DNA of 64,000 nucleotides from Ignavibacteriota bacterium (GTDB lineage: Bacteria > Bacteroidota > Ignavibacteria > Ignavibacteriales > Melioribacteraceae): assembly GCA_016708125.1 (NCBI GenBank), contig JADJGF010000001.1, positions 642,001-706,000 of the forward strand, written 5' to 3'. The notes beneath the pieces were generated by a model. It had not been told where the DNA came from and did not search any database. It saw only the letters and a program-made list of their open reading frames with translations. The position numbers and the translations under genes are program-made. Shown piece after piece: positions 8,383 through 17,778 of this stretch. Positions within the stretch are counted from its first letter, which is position 1, and every line of letters starts with the position of its first letter.

Positions 8383-10481
8383 CAAATTCTCTGAAATTTA
8401 ATAAAATTCTCTTTTGATGAATAAACTAAATAAAGTTTACCGCCAAAATTTTCAATAAAATAATCAATAATATTTTCAGTCGAGAAATCCGCAAGATGTT
8501 TTATTGTTCGCGTTGTAAAATCCATTTTAAACTTTTGCACTTTATTATTCTTCCTAAAATATAAAATATAATTTTTTCTTTTATCTTGAGAATACCAAAA
8601 ATTATTTTCATCAACAGTTGAATTTCCGAACAATGAATATTTTGTTTTAATCTGCTTTGTATTTTTACCGTCAAATAAAATAATTTGGTCGCTGTTTTTT
8701 TGATGAAAAATTGTAAGAACCGATTCCTTATTATTTTTTCTCAATCTATCAATTATTGTAACTTTCGGTTTTTCATTTTCGGCAAATTTAATATTGAAAA
8801 GTTCTCTTTTTTTGCCATTCTTAAAATTCTTGAATGAAAGATAACCATTTAAATTCTGCCAATAAAAAATTTCGTTAATTGAATTTATCATTTGATCAAT
8901 TACATTTGCTTCAATAAAAACAGAAGATTTTATTTTATATTGATCTTTTTCAAACTCCATTTTTCTTAAATATAATTTATCCAAATCTTTCTGCAGAGTG
9001 TAAATATTATCGGATGAATCAATTATAACTTGCTGAATTGGATTTGTCGTATAAATAAAATTTTGCGGCGAATTATTTTTAGATTTTCTTTCAGCTGAAC
9101 GAATTTCTATAAGTCTTTCATTTTGGGAAAACGCAGTTATTAATTTTGTTTTGGGCGACCAAGAAATTTCTGAAAAATCGTTTACAAATTTTTCCAAATT
9201 TTGATTAGAAAATATTCCATTTTTTGTCGATGAAAGATTTGTTACATAACTATTTTCTTTATCCGTAATTAAAAAATTACTCTCAAAACTGTTGCCGGAT
9301 TTTTTATAATAAATTTTATTTGGCATTCCGCTAATTGAATAATTAAATGACTTTCCCCATTTTCTCTGCGAATCAATTTGTTTGATTAAACCTTTTTTGC
9401 TTAAAAGTAAGATTGCGTTTACATATTTATTTTTCAAATATTTTAAATCTGTAATTCCATCAAAACTATAATTTATTATATTGTAATTGATGTCATTCAA
9501 CTTTACATATGCTTTATTTTCATCGCTATTTACAGCGGCAATATCTTTAAATCCATTTTTATTAAAATCATCTATTTCATAAATAGTTGGAACAAAATCA
9601 AAATTAAATTTTAAATTTTGGGAAAACGAATAAACTGAATCTCCCATAAGAATTTTTATTCCGTTTACATCTGTAATTGCGAGATCCGTAAAATCATCAT
9701 TATTATAATGAACTTTTTTCAGCGATAAAAGTAATTCTGTAAATGGAATTTCTCTCGACTCGGTGAAATTAAAATTAGAATAATTCTCTAAAAATTTTAA
9801 TGAATTGTTTAAAATATCAATCCCTATCAAATCACTATTTCCATCTTGATTAAAATCCAGCGGAATAATTTCGCGTAAAATATTTTCTTCAAGAGCTGAT
9901 TGCTGCGTAAGAGTAAAACCTTTTGCAACAAGTATTTCAAATCCGTTAAAATTTGGACCAAAAACTATAGCTTCATTTTTTGAATCATTGTTAATATCAA
10001 TAATATCAATTGATGAAGGATAAGAATTAAATTCAATTTTACTTAATAACCGCAACGAATTATTTGAATTGAAGGAAACGAGTCCGGCTAATCTTTTATT
10101 CCGCGAAACAAATAAATAATAATTTTCACCTTTTTTTGAAGTAGTTAGCCATTTAAAATCATCAATTGGAAAGAAGAAAGATTTCTTTTCCGGCGGAGCA
10201 AAAGATGAATCAGGCAAGCCTTTATGAAGTACAAAACTTTTAGATTGACCGCCGTACAAAATTATATCGTCAATTCCGTCATTATTGAAATCAATAAATG
10301 AAAATTTTGTAAAACCGGGATAAGTTTTGATAATTTCAGAAATTCCAAAATTATTCAAAATAGTTTGAGCAGAGACATTTGCTGAAATAAACAATAAAAA
10401 AATATACTTAACTATTGTTTTTCCTTTCGGTAAGTCTTTGTTTTCTTCTTTGAAGAGCTTCGTCAAATCTCCTCTTTTCAT
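8382..10481 (-). CDS. Exported FG-GAP repeat protein
   Basis: Large exported protein of about 677-699 residues. The first third has FG-GAP/VCBS motifs (FIDFNNDGIDDIIL, DINNDSKNEAIVFG, DFNQDGNSDLIGID, DDFNKNGFKDIAAVN) of a beta-propeller; the rest has no clear motif and no recognised sorting domain. The start is uncertain. An ATG at 10481 overlaps the thioesterase gene by 74 bases and gives a 23-residue leader before the signal peptide. A tighter reading begins at an ATA codon at 10415, 6 bases after AAAGGA, and gives a textbook signal peptide (VKYIFLLFISANVSA then Gln). Coordinates use the conventional ATG. Overlaps on both sides indicate an operon with the thioesterase and the metalloprotease. 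Confidence 0.8.
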   Translation of the reverse strand: MKRGDLTKLFKEENKDLPKGKTIVKYIFLLFISANVSAQTILNNFGISEIIKTYPGFTKFSFIDFNNDGIDDIILYGGQSKSFVLHKGLPDSSFAPPEKKSFFFPIDDFKWLTTSKKGENYYLFVSRNKRLAGLVSFNSNNSLRLLSKIEFNSYPSSIDIIDINNDSKNEAIVFGPNFNGFEILVAKGFTLTQQSALEENILREIIPLDFNQDGNSDLIGIDILNNSLKFLENYSNFNFTESREIPFTELLLSLKKVHYNNDDFTDLAITDVNGIKILMGDSVYSFSQNLKFNFDFVPTIYEIDDFNKNGFKDIAAVNSDENKAYVKLNDINYNIINYSFDGITDLKYLKNKYVNAILLLSKKGLIKQIDSQRKWGKSFNYSISGMPNKIYYKKSGNSFESNFLITDKENSYVTNLSSTKNGIFSNQNLEKFVNDFSEISWSPKTKLITAFSQNERLIEIRSAERKSKNNSPQNFIYTTNPIQQVIIDSSDNIYTLQKDLDKLYLRKMEFEKDQYKIKSSVFIEANVIDQMINSINEIFYWQNLNGYLSFKNFKNGKKRELFNIKFAENEKPKVTIIDRLRKNNKESVLTIFHQKNSDQIILFDGKNTKQIKTKYSLFGNSTVDENNFWYSQDKRKNYILYFRKNNKVQKFKMDFTTRTIKHLADFSTENIIDYFIENFGGKLYLVYSSKENFIKFQRI

Positions 10482-10884
10482 CTTCGGTTTCCGGAATAAT
10501 CTCAAATGCTTTAGCGGGTTTGCCATTTTTATCTACACCAACAAATGTAAGATATGCAGAGTTTGTGTGCAAATTTTTTCTTGAAATATAATTTTCTGTA
10601 ATTACTTTTACACCAACTTCCATCGATGTATTAAATGCTCTATTTACCGAAGCAATTAAAGTTACAACATAACCTAATTTTATTGGATGATGGAAATCTA
10701 TTTTATCAACAGATGCAGTTACACAAACTTTTTCTGCGTGTTTGCTTGCGGCCAATGCGGCACAAATATCAATCCAATGCATTAATTGTCCGCCCAACAA
10801 ATTTCCCAGCTGATTTGTATGCTGAGGCAAAACCAATTCAGTCATAGTTACAATTGAATCTTTTACAACTTTCCTTTTTGCCAT
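10408..10884 (-). CDS. Acyl-CoA thioesterase, hotdog fold (YciA/BACH type)
   Basis: 158-residue cytoplasmic acyl-CoA hydrolase. The single hotdog domain shows the family pattern: MTELVLPQHTNQLGNLLGGQLMHWID at about residues 14-39, with the conserved N-x-x-G-N-x-x-GG-x-x-MxWxD run, then ASKHAEKVCVTASVDKIDFHHPI. Members hydrolyse medium- and long-chain acyl-CoA. The C-terminus is a charged helix rich in Arg/Lys. The ATG directly follows the stop of bamD, with no bases between, and the last bases overlap the FG-GAP gene, so all are likely one transcript. Placement beside bamD is shared context, not evidence of an envelope role. Confidence 0.88.
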   Translation of the reverse strand: MAKRKVVKDSIVTMTELVLPQHTNQLGNLLGGQLMHWIDICAALAASKHAEKVCVTASVDKIDFHHPIKLGYVVTLIASVNRAFNTSMEVGVKVITENYISRKNLHTNSAYLTFVGVDKNGKPAKAFEIIPETEDEKRRFDEALQRRKQRLTERKNNS

Positions 10885-11628
10885 TTAGGAATTCTCTAAT
10901 TCGGTATTAAGTTCTTTTAGTTCTTCAATATTTTCATCGCCGGGATATTTAGTAATGTATTCCGCAATATTTCTTAAAGCTTCATCTTTTCTATTTTTTA
11001 AGACTAATAAATTTATTAGTCTGTAATGAGCCAAAGGCGCAAATTTCGAATCAAAATAAGTGTTCTTAACATTTTCAAAATATTGAATTGCAGCATTGAA
11101 ATATTCCATTTTCTCGTAAATCAATGCGCTTTCATATTCCTTCTCAGCAAATTTTGAATATAATTCGGCAATCTTTTTTTCGGCTTCTTCAACTTTGGGA
11201 TGCGTTGGGAAAAATTCTATAAATGCTTGAAATTCCTCAATTGCTTTTTTAGAAAAACTTTGTTCTAACTGGTAACTTGGCGATAATTGAAAATAAGATT
11301 CAGCCAACATAAATTGTGAATCTTGAACAAAATCGCTTGCCGGTGTATCTCTAATTAATTTGCTGAACTCATAAGCTGATAATAAATATTGTTCTCTTTT
11401 AAAGTATGTGAAAGCCAAAGAATATTGAGCATCATCATTTATTGAACTTCCTGTATATTGAAGTAAAATTGATTGAAATTCTCTTACTGCTTCTTCATAA
11501 TCTTCATCAAGCATTAACTTTTTTGCATATTCCAAATGCTGCTCGGCTGTTAAAGTTGTTGTATCAACTGATGATGAACAATTCCAAATTAAAATTGCAG
11601 TAAGAAATAAAATTGAAAATTTTTTCAT
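10885..11628 (-). CDS. bamD: Outer-membrane assembly lipoprotein BamD
   Basis: 247-residue lipoprotein with TPR-type repeats, part of the BAM complex that inserts beta-barrel proteins into the outer membrane. The signal peptide ends in a lipobox-like LIWNC (Cys at 17) followed by Ser residues. Repeats begin at about residue 30 (AEQHLEYAKKLMLDEDYEEAVREFQSILLQY), and the second and third match the BamD pattern (AQYSLAFTYFKREQYLLSAYEFSKLIRDTP; IEEFQAFIEFFPTHP). Length is normal for BamD (about 245-270). It is preceded by an exported protein of unknown function and followed without a gap by a thioesterase. Confidence 0.88.
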   Translation of the reverse strand: MKKFSILFLTAILIWNCSSSVDTTTLTAEQHLEYAKKLMLDEDYEEAVREFQSILLQYTGSSINDDAQYSLAFTYFKREQYLLSAYEFSKLIRDTPASDFVQDSQFMLAESYFQLSPSYQLEQSFSKKAIEEFQAFIEFFPTHPKVEEAEKKIAELYSKFAEKEYESALIYEKMEYFNAAIQYFENVKNTYFDSKFAPLAHYRLINLLVLKNRKDEALRNIAEYITKYPGDENIEELKELNTELENS

Positions 11629-11676
11629 TTGATATTTTTCCTAAATCACATTTTAAAAACTATTATATTAAAATTA

Positions 11677-12279
11677 TTATTTGCTTCTTACATTAAAAAA
11701 TAAATAAACCGCAACCGCTGCGGTTCCAATTGCAATTGTTGGTTCAACTAAACTTGAGAAAAACGGTTCACTCGGTATTTCCGGCGAAGTAAATCCGTAA
11801 GCAATATTTTGAACAGAATTTAATTCGCTTAATGCTAAAGTATCCGAAAAAATAAAATCAAAATTTGTAACTTTCCCTAAATTTCCGTTTGAACTAAAAT
11901 AAAAAGAACCTTCCAATTTGATTTTTCTATTAACTAAGTAATCACCAAAAATTCCGTCTCTAAACATTTCCGGATATTCAACCAAAATATTTTTGATCGA
12001 ATAATTCAGAATTTCATTATTATTTTCCGAGGAATTCAACTTAATTCGCACATTTTGCAGTTTTTCAATAACTGAATTTGATAAAGCATTATAATCTTGC
12101 GGTGAATTAAATTTAAATTCGTAATTAATATTTTTGTTCGGATTTGCAGAATTAATTTTCAAAACCGAAACTCCGAGTAAAGAATCTACAACTTCTAAAT
12201 TTGTTTTTATTTGCGCAGATAAAAAAGAATTTAGTAAAAAAATTATAATAATTATTGATTTCGAAAATTGCATTAACAT
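11677..12279 (-). CDS. Exported protein of unknown function upstream of bamD
   Basis: 200 residues, not assigned to a family. It has an N-terminal signal peptide (cleavage near LSAQ, about 23), a central polar domain of about 130 residues with alternating hydrophobic strands, and a C-terminal hydrophobic segment (about residues 180-196, ending FFNVRSK) that could be a membrane anchor. It may start at ATG 12279 or at the second ATG, 12273. Its position, 48 bases ahead of bamD on the same strand, suggests a link with envelope biogenesis, but that is context only. It could be a LptE-like or accessory BAM protein; nothing in the sequence decides this. Confidence 0.6.
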   Translation of the reverse strand: MLMQFSKSIIIIIFLLNSFLSAQIKTNLEVVDSLLGVSVLKINSANPNKNINYEFKFNSPQDYNALSNSVIEKLQNVRIKLNSSENNNEILNYSIKNILVEYPEMFRDGIFGDYLVNRKIKLEGSFYFSSNGNLGKVTNFDFIFSDTLALSELNSVQNIAYGFTSPEIPSEPFFSSLVEPTIAIGTAAVAVYLFFNVRSK

Positions 12280-12499
12280 AAATTCTAAATTTTGAATTGC
12301 AAAATACCCAATTAAAAATCAAAATAAAATGTACATTCTATTGACCGTTTTACTTAAAATTGATTGAAATATTTGTTTGTACACTTTTTTCAGATTTTCA
12401 GTTCCTTTTATTTTTAAGATTTAATCAAAGGGCAAAAATATATCATCTTGCCTTTATAATAATTTATCTTTAAAATCCCTTTGTAAATTTTAAGTAATT

Positions 12500-13429
12500 A
12501 TGAAAAAAATCCTCATTTTTGTTTTAATAACAATTTTTAATTTTTCTGTTTTCGGACAAGAAACATTTAAATTTTTGATGTTGGATCAAAGTCCGCGCGC
12601 TTCCGCATTAGCCGGAAGTTTTGTTTCAAATAATGATGATCCAAACGTAATTTTTTATAATCCTGCCGGAATTAGTTACTTAAAAGAATCTCCGATTTCA
12701 TTTTCATTTGTAAAACATTTGCTTGATATAAATTCCGCAGCACTTTCATATTCGCAAGAATTTGAAGGAATTGGAAGATTTGGAGCAGCTATTCAATATA
12801 TTAATTATGGTACTTTTGATGGAAGAACAATTAAAGGAGAAGAAACCGGTGAATTTGGCGCCGGAGAATTTGCTGCGTTAATTGGTTATTCAAATTTACT
12901 TGGAAATAATTTTTATTACGGCGCAAATATTAAATTTATCTTTTCGGGAATTGCAGATCGTTCATCAACCGGAATTGCAGCAGATTTGGGTTTACATTAT
13001 TCAATTCCAGAAGAAAGATGGAATTTTGGATTTTCAATATTAAATCTCGGTTCGCAAATTTCCCAATATTATTCTTATGATGAAAAACTTCCGCTTGATA
13101 TTCGTTTTGGATTTTCAAAAACTCTACTTCATCTTCCGTTTACTTTTTTTGCTTCATTAAACAAACTAAATGGAAATTATGATTCTTTTGGCGAAAGGTT
13201 TCAGCAGTTTACTTTTGGCGGCGAATTTAAATTAAGCAGCGTTATTAAACTTAGATTAGGTTACGATAACGAAAAACGTAAAGAATTTAAAATCGGCGGA
13301 ACCGCCGGTTTAGCCGGAATTAATTTAGGGGTAGGAATTTTAGTTTCGAAATATAATTTTGATTATTCATTCTCATCATTTGGAGAAGTTGGCGCAATTC
13401 ACAGAATCGGAATTTCAACAAATCTTTAA
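12500..13429 (+). CDS. porQ: Type IX secretion system protein PorQ
   Basis: 309-residue predicted outer-membrane beta-barrel of the PorV/PorQ (FadL-like) superfamily. The signal peptide ends VFGQ (20). The family hallmark follows: an early segment SPRASALAGSFVSNNDDPNVIFYNPAGIS, with the NPAG motif shared by FadL and PorV, then alternating strands with Gly-rich turns and a C-terminal aromatic strand. In T9SS organisms PorQ is an outer-membrane component needed for secretion of sorting-domain proteins, several of which are encoded in this window. The gene stands alone, divergent from the bamD cluster. PorQ rather than PorV is chosen because of the EGIGRFGAAIQYINYGTFDG region and the shorter length. 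Confidence 0.82.
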   Translation: MKKILIFVLITIFNFSVFGQETFKFLMLDQSPRASALAGSFVSNNDDPNVIFYNPAGISYLKESPISFSFVKHLLDINSAALSYSQEFEGIGRFGAAIQYINYGTFDGRTIKGEETGEFGAGEFAALIGYSNLLGNNFYYGANIKFIFSGIADRSSTGIAADLGLHYSIPEERWNFGFSILNLGSQISQYYSYDEKLPLDIRFGFSKTLLHLPFTFFASLNKLNGNYDSFGERFQQFTFGGEFKLSSVIKLRLGYDNEKRKEFKIGGTAGLAGINLGVGILVSKYNFDYSFSSFGEVGAIHRIGISTNL

Positions 13430-13588
13430 ATCCAAAAGTTTACTTTCAAATTATTTTATTTCCTCAATTTTCAATAATTTCATTTAAAATTTATACATAG
13501 AAATATTTTAAAAATTCAATTCCGTTATTAAGATATTTTTGTATGAATAAATTCTTTTTTTATTTAATTTATCATTAGTTGATGTTAA

Positions 13589-13618
13589 GAAAGTTGATAT
13601 TACTCAATCATAACTTTC
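13589..13618 (+). promoter_or_regulatory. Inverted repeat just upstream of the MerR gene, possible operator
   Basis: GAAAGTT (13589-13595) and AACTTTC (13612-13618) are perfect 7-base inverted arms separated by 16 bases and ending 7 bases before the MerR-type start codon. A TATTTTTG, matching the TAnnTTTG element, lies upstream at 13534-13541, but no TTG is at the right distance. An autoregulatory site is possible; the short arms could also occur by chance in AT-rich DNA. Confidence 0.3.
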
Positions 13619-13625
13619 AATAAAA

Positions 13626-14060
13626 ATGAATGATAATATAAATTCCCCAATCTACACAATAAGTAATGCCGCAAAAATTTTAGAAATTTCTGTTCATACT
13701 TTAAGAATGTATGAACGAGAAGGTTTAATAATTCCATTCAGAAAAAGTAGTAATCAGAGATTATTTTCCGATAAAGATCTTGAAAGAATAAGATGTATAA
13801 AAAATACAATTAGCGATATAAAAATTAATATTGAAGGAATTAGAAGAATTCTGGCTCTTTTACCTTGCTGGTCAATAATTAATTGCTCGCAAAAAGATAG
13901 AAACAATTGTGATTTTTACCAAAATTATGATAAGCCATGCTGGATGATCAACCATAAAAATAATATTTGTAAAGATAGAGATTGCAGAGAATGTGAAGTT
14001 TATAAAAGTTTTGGTAATTGTGCATCAATAAAACAAAAGCTTAAGGAATTATTGCCGTAA
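13626..14060 (+). CDS. MerR-family regulator with cysteine-rich C-terminal domain
   Basis: 144 residues. Residues 8-75 are a MerR-type winged helix (YTISNAAKILEISVHTLRMYEREGLI, then the NQRLFSDKDLERI wing). The C-terminal 55 residues carry eight cysteines, including two Cys-Trp pairs (PCWSIINC, PCWMINHK) and a late CRECEVY group, a pattern like the so-called two-CW domains. This suggests binding of a metal or iron-sulfur cluster and sensing of metal or redox state; that is inference from the cysteines. It is followed by an exported protein (23 bases) and a FadL-type porin, the likely targets of regulation along with its own promoter. Confidence 0.85.
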   Translation: MNDNINSPIYTISNAAKILEISVHTLRMYEREGLIIPFRKSSNQRLFSDKDLERIRCIKNTISDIKINIEGIRRILALLPCWSIINCSQKDRNNCDFYQNYDKPCWMINHKNNICKDRDCRECEVYKSFGNCASIKQKLKELLP

Positions 14061-14083
14061 ATTTTTCAAAATTAGAGGAATAA

Positions 14084-15187
14084 ATGAAATCAAAATTACT
14101 AACAATTATTTTATTATCTTCAATCTTAACTTATGCTTCAGAACACGGAATTTATTTGTTGACTAACAAATCAGTTAGCGGAAGCATTTCAGAAATTCAA
14201 AAAACCATTGTTGATAACGCAGCAAAAAATGGTTTCAAAGTACTAAATTCAATTCCAATACACACTCCGGATTATATTAAAAAGGATTCAAAAGATTTAT
14301 GTGGTTTTAAAGCACATTTAATAATTTTAACTTCTCAAGAATATTTAAATACGCTTACATCTTACGGCTCAAAATATTTAATTGCAGGATTTTTAAGAGT
14401 TGGAATTTATGAAACGCCTCAAGGAACAAACGTAATTATCACAGATCCGGAAACAATTAATAGAATTGTTTTTAATGATTTATATGAAAACGATAAACAG
14501 AATTTATATAATGAAGTAATAGCAAAAACAAAAATTCTAAAAGTTAAATTAGTCGGATTTTTACATAATTCAGTTGCGGGCGAAAAAGTTCAAAAAAATA
14601 TGGAACCAATTAGGGATAATGATGATTTAGCTGAATCATCAAAAGATATGTTTATGATGGTTGGACCTTTAACATTATTTAATGATGAAGATCAATTTCC
14701 TAAAATTTACAGCGAAGAGAATAAAAATGGTTTAGAGGGATTAAAAAATTTGAAATCTGAATTTGTAAAAAATTTAGAAACATTTCAGCCAAGTGAAGAT
14801 GATAAAAATTACAGATATTACAAAAATGAAGATGATCTAAAGTGGAAAATTGTTTCGGAAATTGAATCACCAAAAAAAGATGCAATTTTGTTGGGTATTA
14901 CAAGACCCCAAACAGAAAGTGTTTCGTTCAATATTTCCGGAAGTGCGAGAGAAAAGAAAGGAGATTTGTGCCCCGGGATTGATCACCTTACCGCTTATCC
15001 AATTGAAATTCTTCTGATACAAGAAGGCAATAATTTAAATGTTTATACACAAAAAGAAATGCATAGAATGGATATGTATTTCTGGGATGCTGGAATGTCG
15101 GCGTTTATGAATCATATGAGCATGCCCGCAATTTTAGATGAATCAATAAAAAAAGCATTACTCGGTAAAAAATTTATTGAGGAATAA
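14084..15187 (+). CDS. Exported DUF302-like protein of unknown function
   Basis: 367 residues with a signal peptide (cleavage about 18, TYASE). The first half is reminiscent of DUF302 domains: a helix ending AAKNGFKVL, then a strand series ending RVGIYETPQGTNVIITDPETINRIVF. The second half has a charged linker and a Met/His-rich tail (EMHRMDMYFWDAGMSAFMNHMSM, about 327-349) that could bind a metal or haem; this is only suggested by composition. It lies between the MerR-type regulator and the FadL-type porin with short gaps (23 and 53 bases), so a three-gene operon is likely. The DUF302 call is tentative. Confidence 0.55.
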   Translation: MKSKLLTIILLSSILTYASEHGIYLLTNKSVSGSISEIQKTIVDNAAKNGFKVLNSIPIHTPDYIKKDSKDLCGFKAHLIILTSQEYLNTLTSYGSKYLIAGFLRVGIYETPQGTNVIITDPETINRIVFNDLYENDKQNLYNEVIAKTKILKVKLVGFLHNSVAGEKVQKNMEPIRDNDDLAESSKDMFMMVGPLTLFNDEDQFPKIYSEENKNGLEGLKNLKSEFVKNLETFQPSEDDKNYRYYKNEDDLKWKIVSEIESPKKDAILLGITRPQTESVSFNISGSAREKKGDLCPGIDHLTAYPIEILLIQEGNNLNVYTQKEMHRMDMYFWDAGMSAFMNHMSMPAILDESIKKALLGKKFIEE

Positions 15188-15240
15188 AATACCTAATTAT
15201 ATTATATTTAATATTACATACCAATCATTATGGAGGAAAC

Positions 15241-16497
15241 ATGAAAAAAATCTCAAAACTTACTTTGAGTATAATTATTACAATTGCAATAAGTTCAAAC
15301 ATTTTTGCTAATGGATTGAGTTTAAATAGTTTGGGTTCGCGAGCTTTAGGAATGGGCGGTGCATTTGTTGCACTTTCTAATGACGCTACTGCAATTTACT
15401 GGAACCCAGCAGGTTTAGCTGATCAAAAATCTTCTGTATTAGCTTACTTTACTGGAGTTATGCCAATTGGTTCTTACCAGTATGAATTTCCACTTGCTGG
15501 AATAAATATTGACACCAAAACTGAAAGTAAAATTTACCCTACTGGTGGACTATTAGGAGTTTATAATTTAGGAAAAATTTCTGTTGGGCTTGGTGTTTAT
15601 GTACCAGCTGGATTAGGTGCAACATGGGATGGGGCAGATTTAGCTGCTTTCTCTGGAACACAAGCTTTTGAATGGGAATCTCAAATAGGTGTTGTCTCAA
15701 TTTCTCCAGCTGTTGCTTACCAAGTAAATGATCAATTTTCTGTCGGTTTGGCATTAAATTTTAACTATGCGATGTTTGATTTATTAAGACCAGATGCTGC
15801 TGATTTGAATAGAGATGGAGTTGCTGAAACTCCAGTACAATATACTGAAGAATCAACTGGTTTAGGTATAAGTGCAACATTAGGTCTAAAATATGAAATT
15901 TGTCAACAAATAGCTGTGGGAGCAACTTTTAGAACAGCTTCTTCTGTTGCAATGGATGGAACAGCTGATATTGACTCAAAAACATTAGGCAATATAATTA
16001 ATACTGATTTTAGCAGAGAAGTTACCTGGCCTATGTGGATTGGTGGTGGAGTTGCTTATAAACCAACAAAATGTTTAACAGTAGCATTAGATGCACAATA
16101 TAGTAATTGGGGAAAACTTGATAAATTAGTTGCAGAATATGATAAAATGCCAGAGGGTGAGTTTCTATTAGATTGGGCAGATGCTATACAAATTCGTTTG
16201 GGCGGTGAATATATGGTTTCTCCAGCTACAGCAATTAGATTAGGTTATTATTATGATCCGGCTCCGGCTCCGGATGAAACTTTAAATATTTTATTCCCAT
16301 CTTCTACAAATCATGTTTTCACTGGTGGAGTAGGTTACAGCTTTGGAAATTATACTGTTGAAGCAGCTGCAGAATATTTATATGGCGCTGATAGAGATGT
16401 TGAAGCCTATCCAAATTTATTACAAGCTGAAAATATGCCTGGTTTACATCATTTAGATGTATTTGCTTTCAGTGTTGGTTTTAGTATGGGGTTATAA
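15241..16497 (+). CDS. FadL/OmpP1-type outer-membrane transporter
   Basis: 418-residue outer-membrane beta-barrel of the FadL family, which transports hydrophobic compounds such as long-chain fatty acids or aromatics. The signal peptide ends IFANG (about 23). The N-terminal hatch has LNSLGSRALGMGGAFVALSNDATAIYWNPAGLA with the NPAG motif; a long barrel follows with regularly spaced aromatic strands and a C-terminal FSVGFSMGL ending in a strand. It has the strongest Shine-Dalgarno in the neighbourhood (GGAGGA, 5 bases before ATG), suggesting high expression. It is the last gene of the MerR/DUF302-like group and is followed by a clear terminator. Confidence 0.9.
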   Translation: MKKISKLTLSIIITIAISSNIFANGLSLNSLGSRALGMGGAFVALSNDATAIYWNPAGLADQKSSVLAYFTGVMPIGSYQYEFPLAGINIDTKTESKIYPTGGLLGVYNLGKISVGLGVYVPAGLGATWDGADLAAFSGTQAFEWESQIGVVSISPAVAYQVNDQFSVGLALNFNYAMFDLLRPDAADLNRDGVAETPVQYTEESTGLGISATLGLKYEICQQIAVGATFRTASSVAMDGTADIDSKTLGNIINTDFSREVTWPMWIGGGVAYKPTKCLTVALDAQYSNWGKLDKLVAEYDKMPEGEFLLDWADAIQIRLGGEYMVSPATAIRLGYYYDPAPAPDETLNILFPSSTNHVFTGGVGYSFGNYTVEAAAEYLYGADRDVEAYPNLLQAENMPGLHHLDVFAFSVGFSMGL

Positions 16498-16505
16498 TTT
16501 TTTAT

Positions 16506-16537
16506 AAGATGCGATCTTTTAAAGATCGCATCTTTTT
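16506..16537 (+). terminator. Rho-independent terminator after the FadL gene (GATC hairpin family)
   Basis: A perfect 14-base inverted repeat (AAGATGCGATCTTT, 16506-16519, with its complement at 16521-16534) is followed by TTT. It ends the plus-strand FadL gene and may also serve the convergent TPR gene. A near copy, with altered stem bases, is at 18932-18964. Confidence 0.8.
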
Positions 16538-16547
16538 AATTCTATTT

Positions 16548-17696
16548 TCAAACTTTAATTCTTTTCAACGCCATTTTTGCTTTATCGTGTGACCCATTAT
16601 AATCTCTCAATTTTAATAATTCCTTATTAATTTTTACTGCACTGTTTTTATCACCTTGCTGCTCATGTATTTTTGCTAAATAAACCAATGCACTAATTAA
16701 AAACCCGGAATCTTCATCTTCATTTTTATCTAAAGTGCGCGATATTTCCTCACAAGTTTTAAAATTCTTTTTTGCCAAATCAATTTGGTTTCTTTTCATT
16801 TGCTCAACTGCAACATAATAGCTTGCTTCTCTTAAAACTTTATTATTATATCCAACTAATTTTTGCGAATTCTTATCCATTAAACTTTTGAATATTTTAC
16901 TCGCTTTAGTGTAATCATTTTTCTTAATAAAAATTCTTCCCAAATATTTTTCAAAGATCGGATTGTTGGGAAACATTTTTGTCAATTCTTCGGCATAAAT
17001 TTGTGCTTTATCAAAATCTTCTTCAAATTGATAAAATGAAGTGAGTAAAAAAAACTTCGATTCTATTGCCGCATATTTTGCTTTTTGCGCTGCAGTTGTT
17101 AATTGCTCAATTCCCTTTTTCTTATCCCCTTTCGGAATAAACATCATCGCCGGTTTTATAAAAGGATATTTTTCCGGAATTGCTTCCGCATAATAATTGT
17201 AAATTCCGAAACCAAGTTTTACGTCTTCATTTTTCGGATCAATTTCATAAGCTTCGTAAACTAACGGAAGCGCATCTTTCCCATCTAAAGCGGCATCAAA
17301 CCATTCTTTACGAATTGAATATAATCTTCCTCTAAATCCGAGTGAACCGCCTTTGAAAAATATTGCATCAACATTTTCATCATTTTCATCAAGCAAATCA
17401 TCACAAAAATCAATTACGTTTTCTAATTTTTCTTCAAATATTTCATCATATTCTTCGTTGTCTTGGTCAATCATTATTTTCCACCAAACAATCATTGCAT
17501 CAAAAAATTTTCCGGCGGGATGTTTTGGAAAATCTTTCTGAACATGTGAAAAAGTTTTTTCGGCTTCATCAAATTTTATGTTATAAATTTGGTTAATTCC
17601 CAAATTCAACAATGAATCAAATTTTGCAGTTTGCGCATTTACAATGTTTGAAATTATAAAAATTGCCGCAAGTTTAGATAAAATTTTTGTGTTCAT
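16548..17696 (-). CDS. Exported tetratricopeptide-repeat protein
   Basis: 382 residues. A signal peptide ends NAQ (about 22). The rest is helical, with TPR-like pairs: an N-terminal one at FDEAEKTFSHVQKDFPKHPAGKFF, central AQIYAEELTKMFPNNPIFEKYLGRIFIKKNDYTKASKIFKSLM (about 233-275), and a C-terminal LVYLAKIHEQQGDKNSAVKINKELLKL. An acidic stretch at residues 78-105 (rich in Asp/Glu) precedes the main repeats. Such periplasmic TPR proteins act as scaffolds; no specific partner can be named. It is a single gene, convergent with the FadL gene and divergent from the ArsC-like gene. Confidence 0.8.
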   Translation of the reverse strand: MNTKILSKLAAIFIISNIVNAQTAKFDSLLNLGINQIYNIKFDEAEKTFSHVQKDFPKHPAGKFFDAMIVWWKIMIDQDNEEYDEIFEEKLENVIDFCDDLLDENDENVDAIFFKGGSLGFRGRLYSIRKEWFDAALDGKDALPLVYEAYEIDPKNEDVKLGFGIYNYYAEAIPEKYPFIKPAMMFIPKGDKKKGIEQLTTAAQKAKYAAIESKFFLLTSFYQFEEDFDKAQIYAEELTKMFPNNPIFEKYLGRIFIKKNDYTKASKIFKSLMDKNSQKLVGYNNKVLREASYYVAVEQMKRNQIDLAKKNFKTCEEISRTLDKNEDEDSGFLISALVYLAKIHEQQGDKNSAVKINKELLKLRDYNGSHDKAKMALKRIKV

Positions 17697-17778
17697 ATAA
17701 AATTTGTAATTTGTTTTAAGATTTCTATTTTTAACTAAACATTAATTAAATTGTTCCCATATCAAAATAGTAAATATT

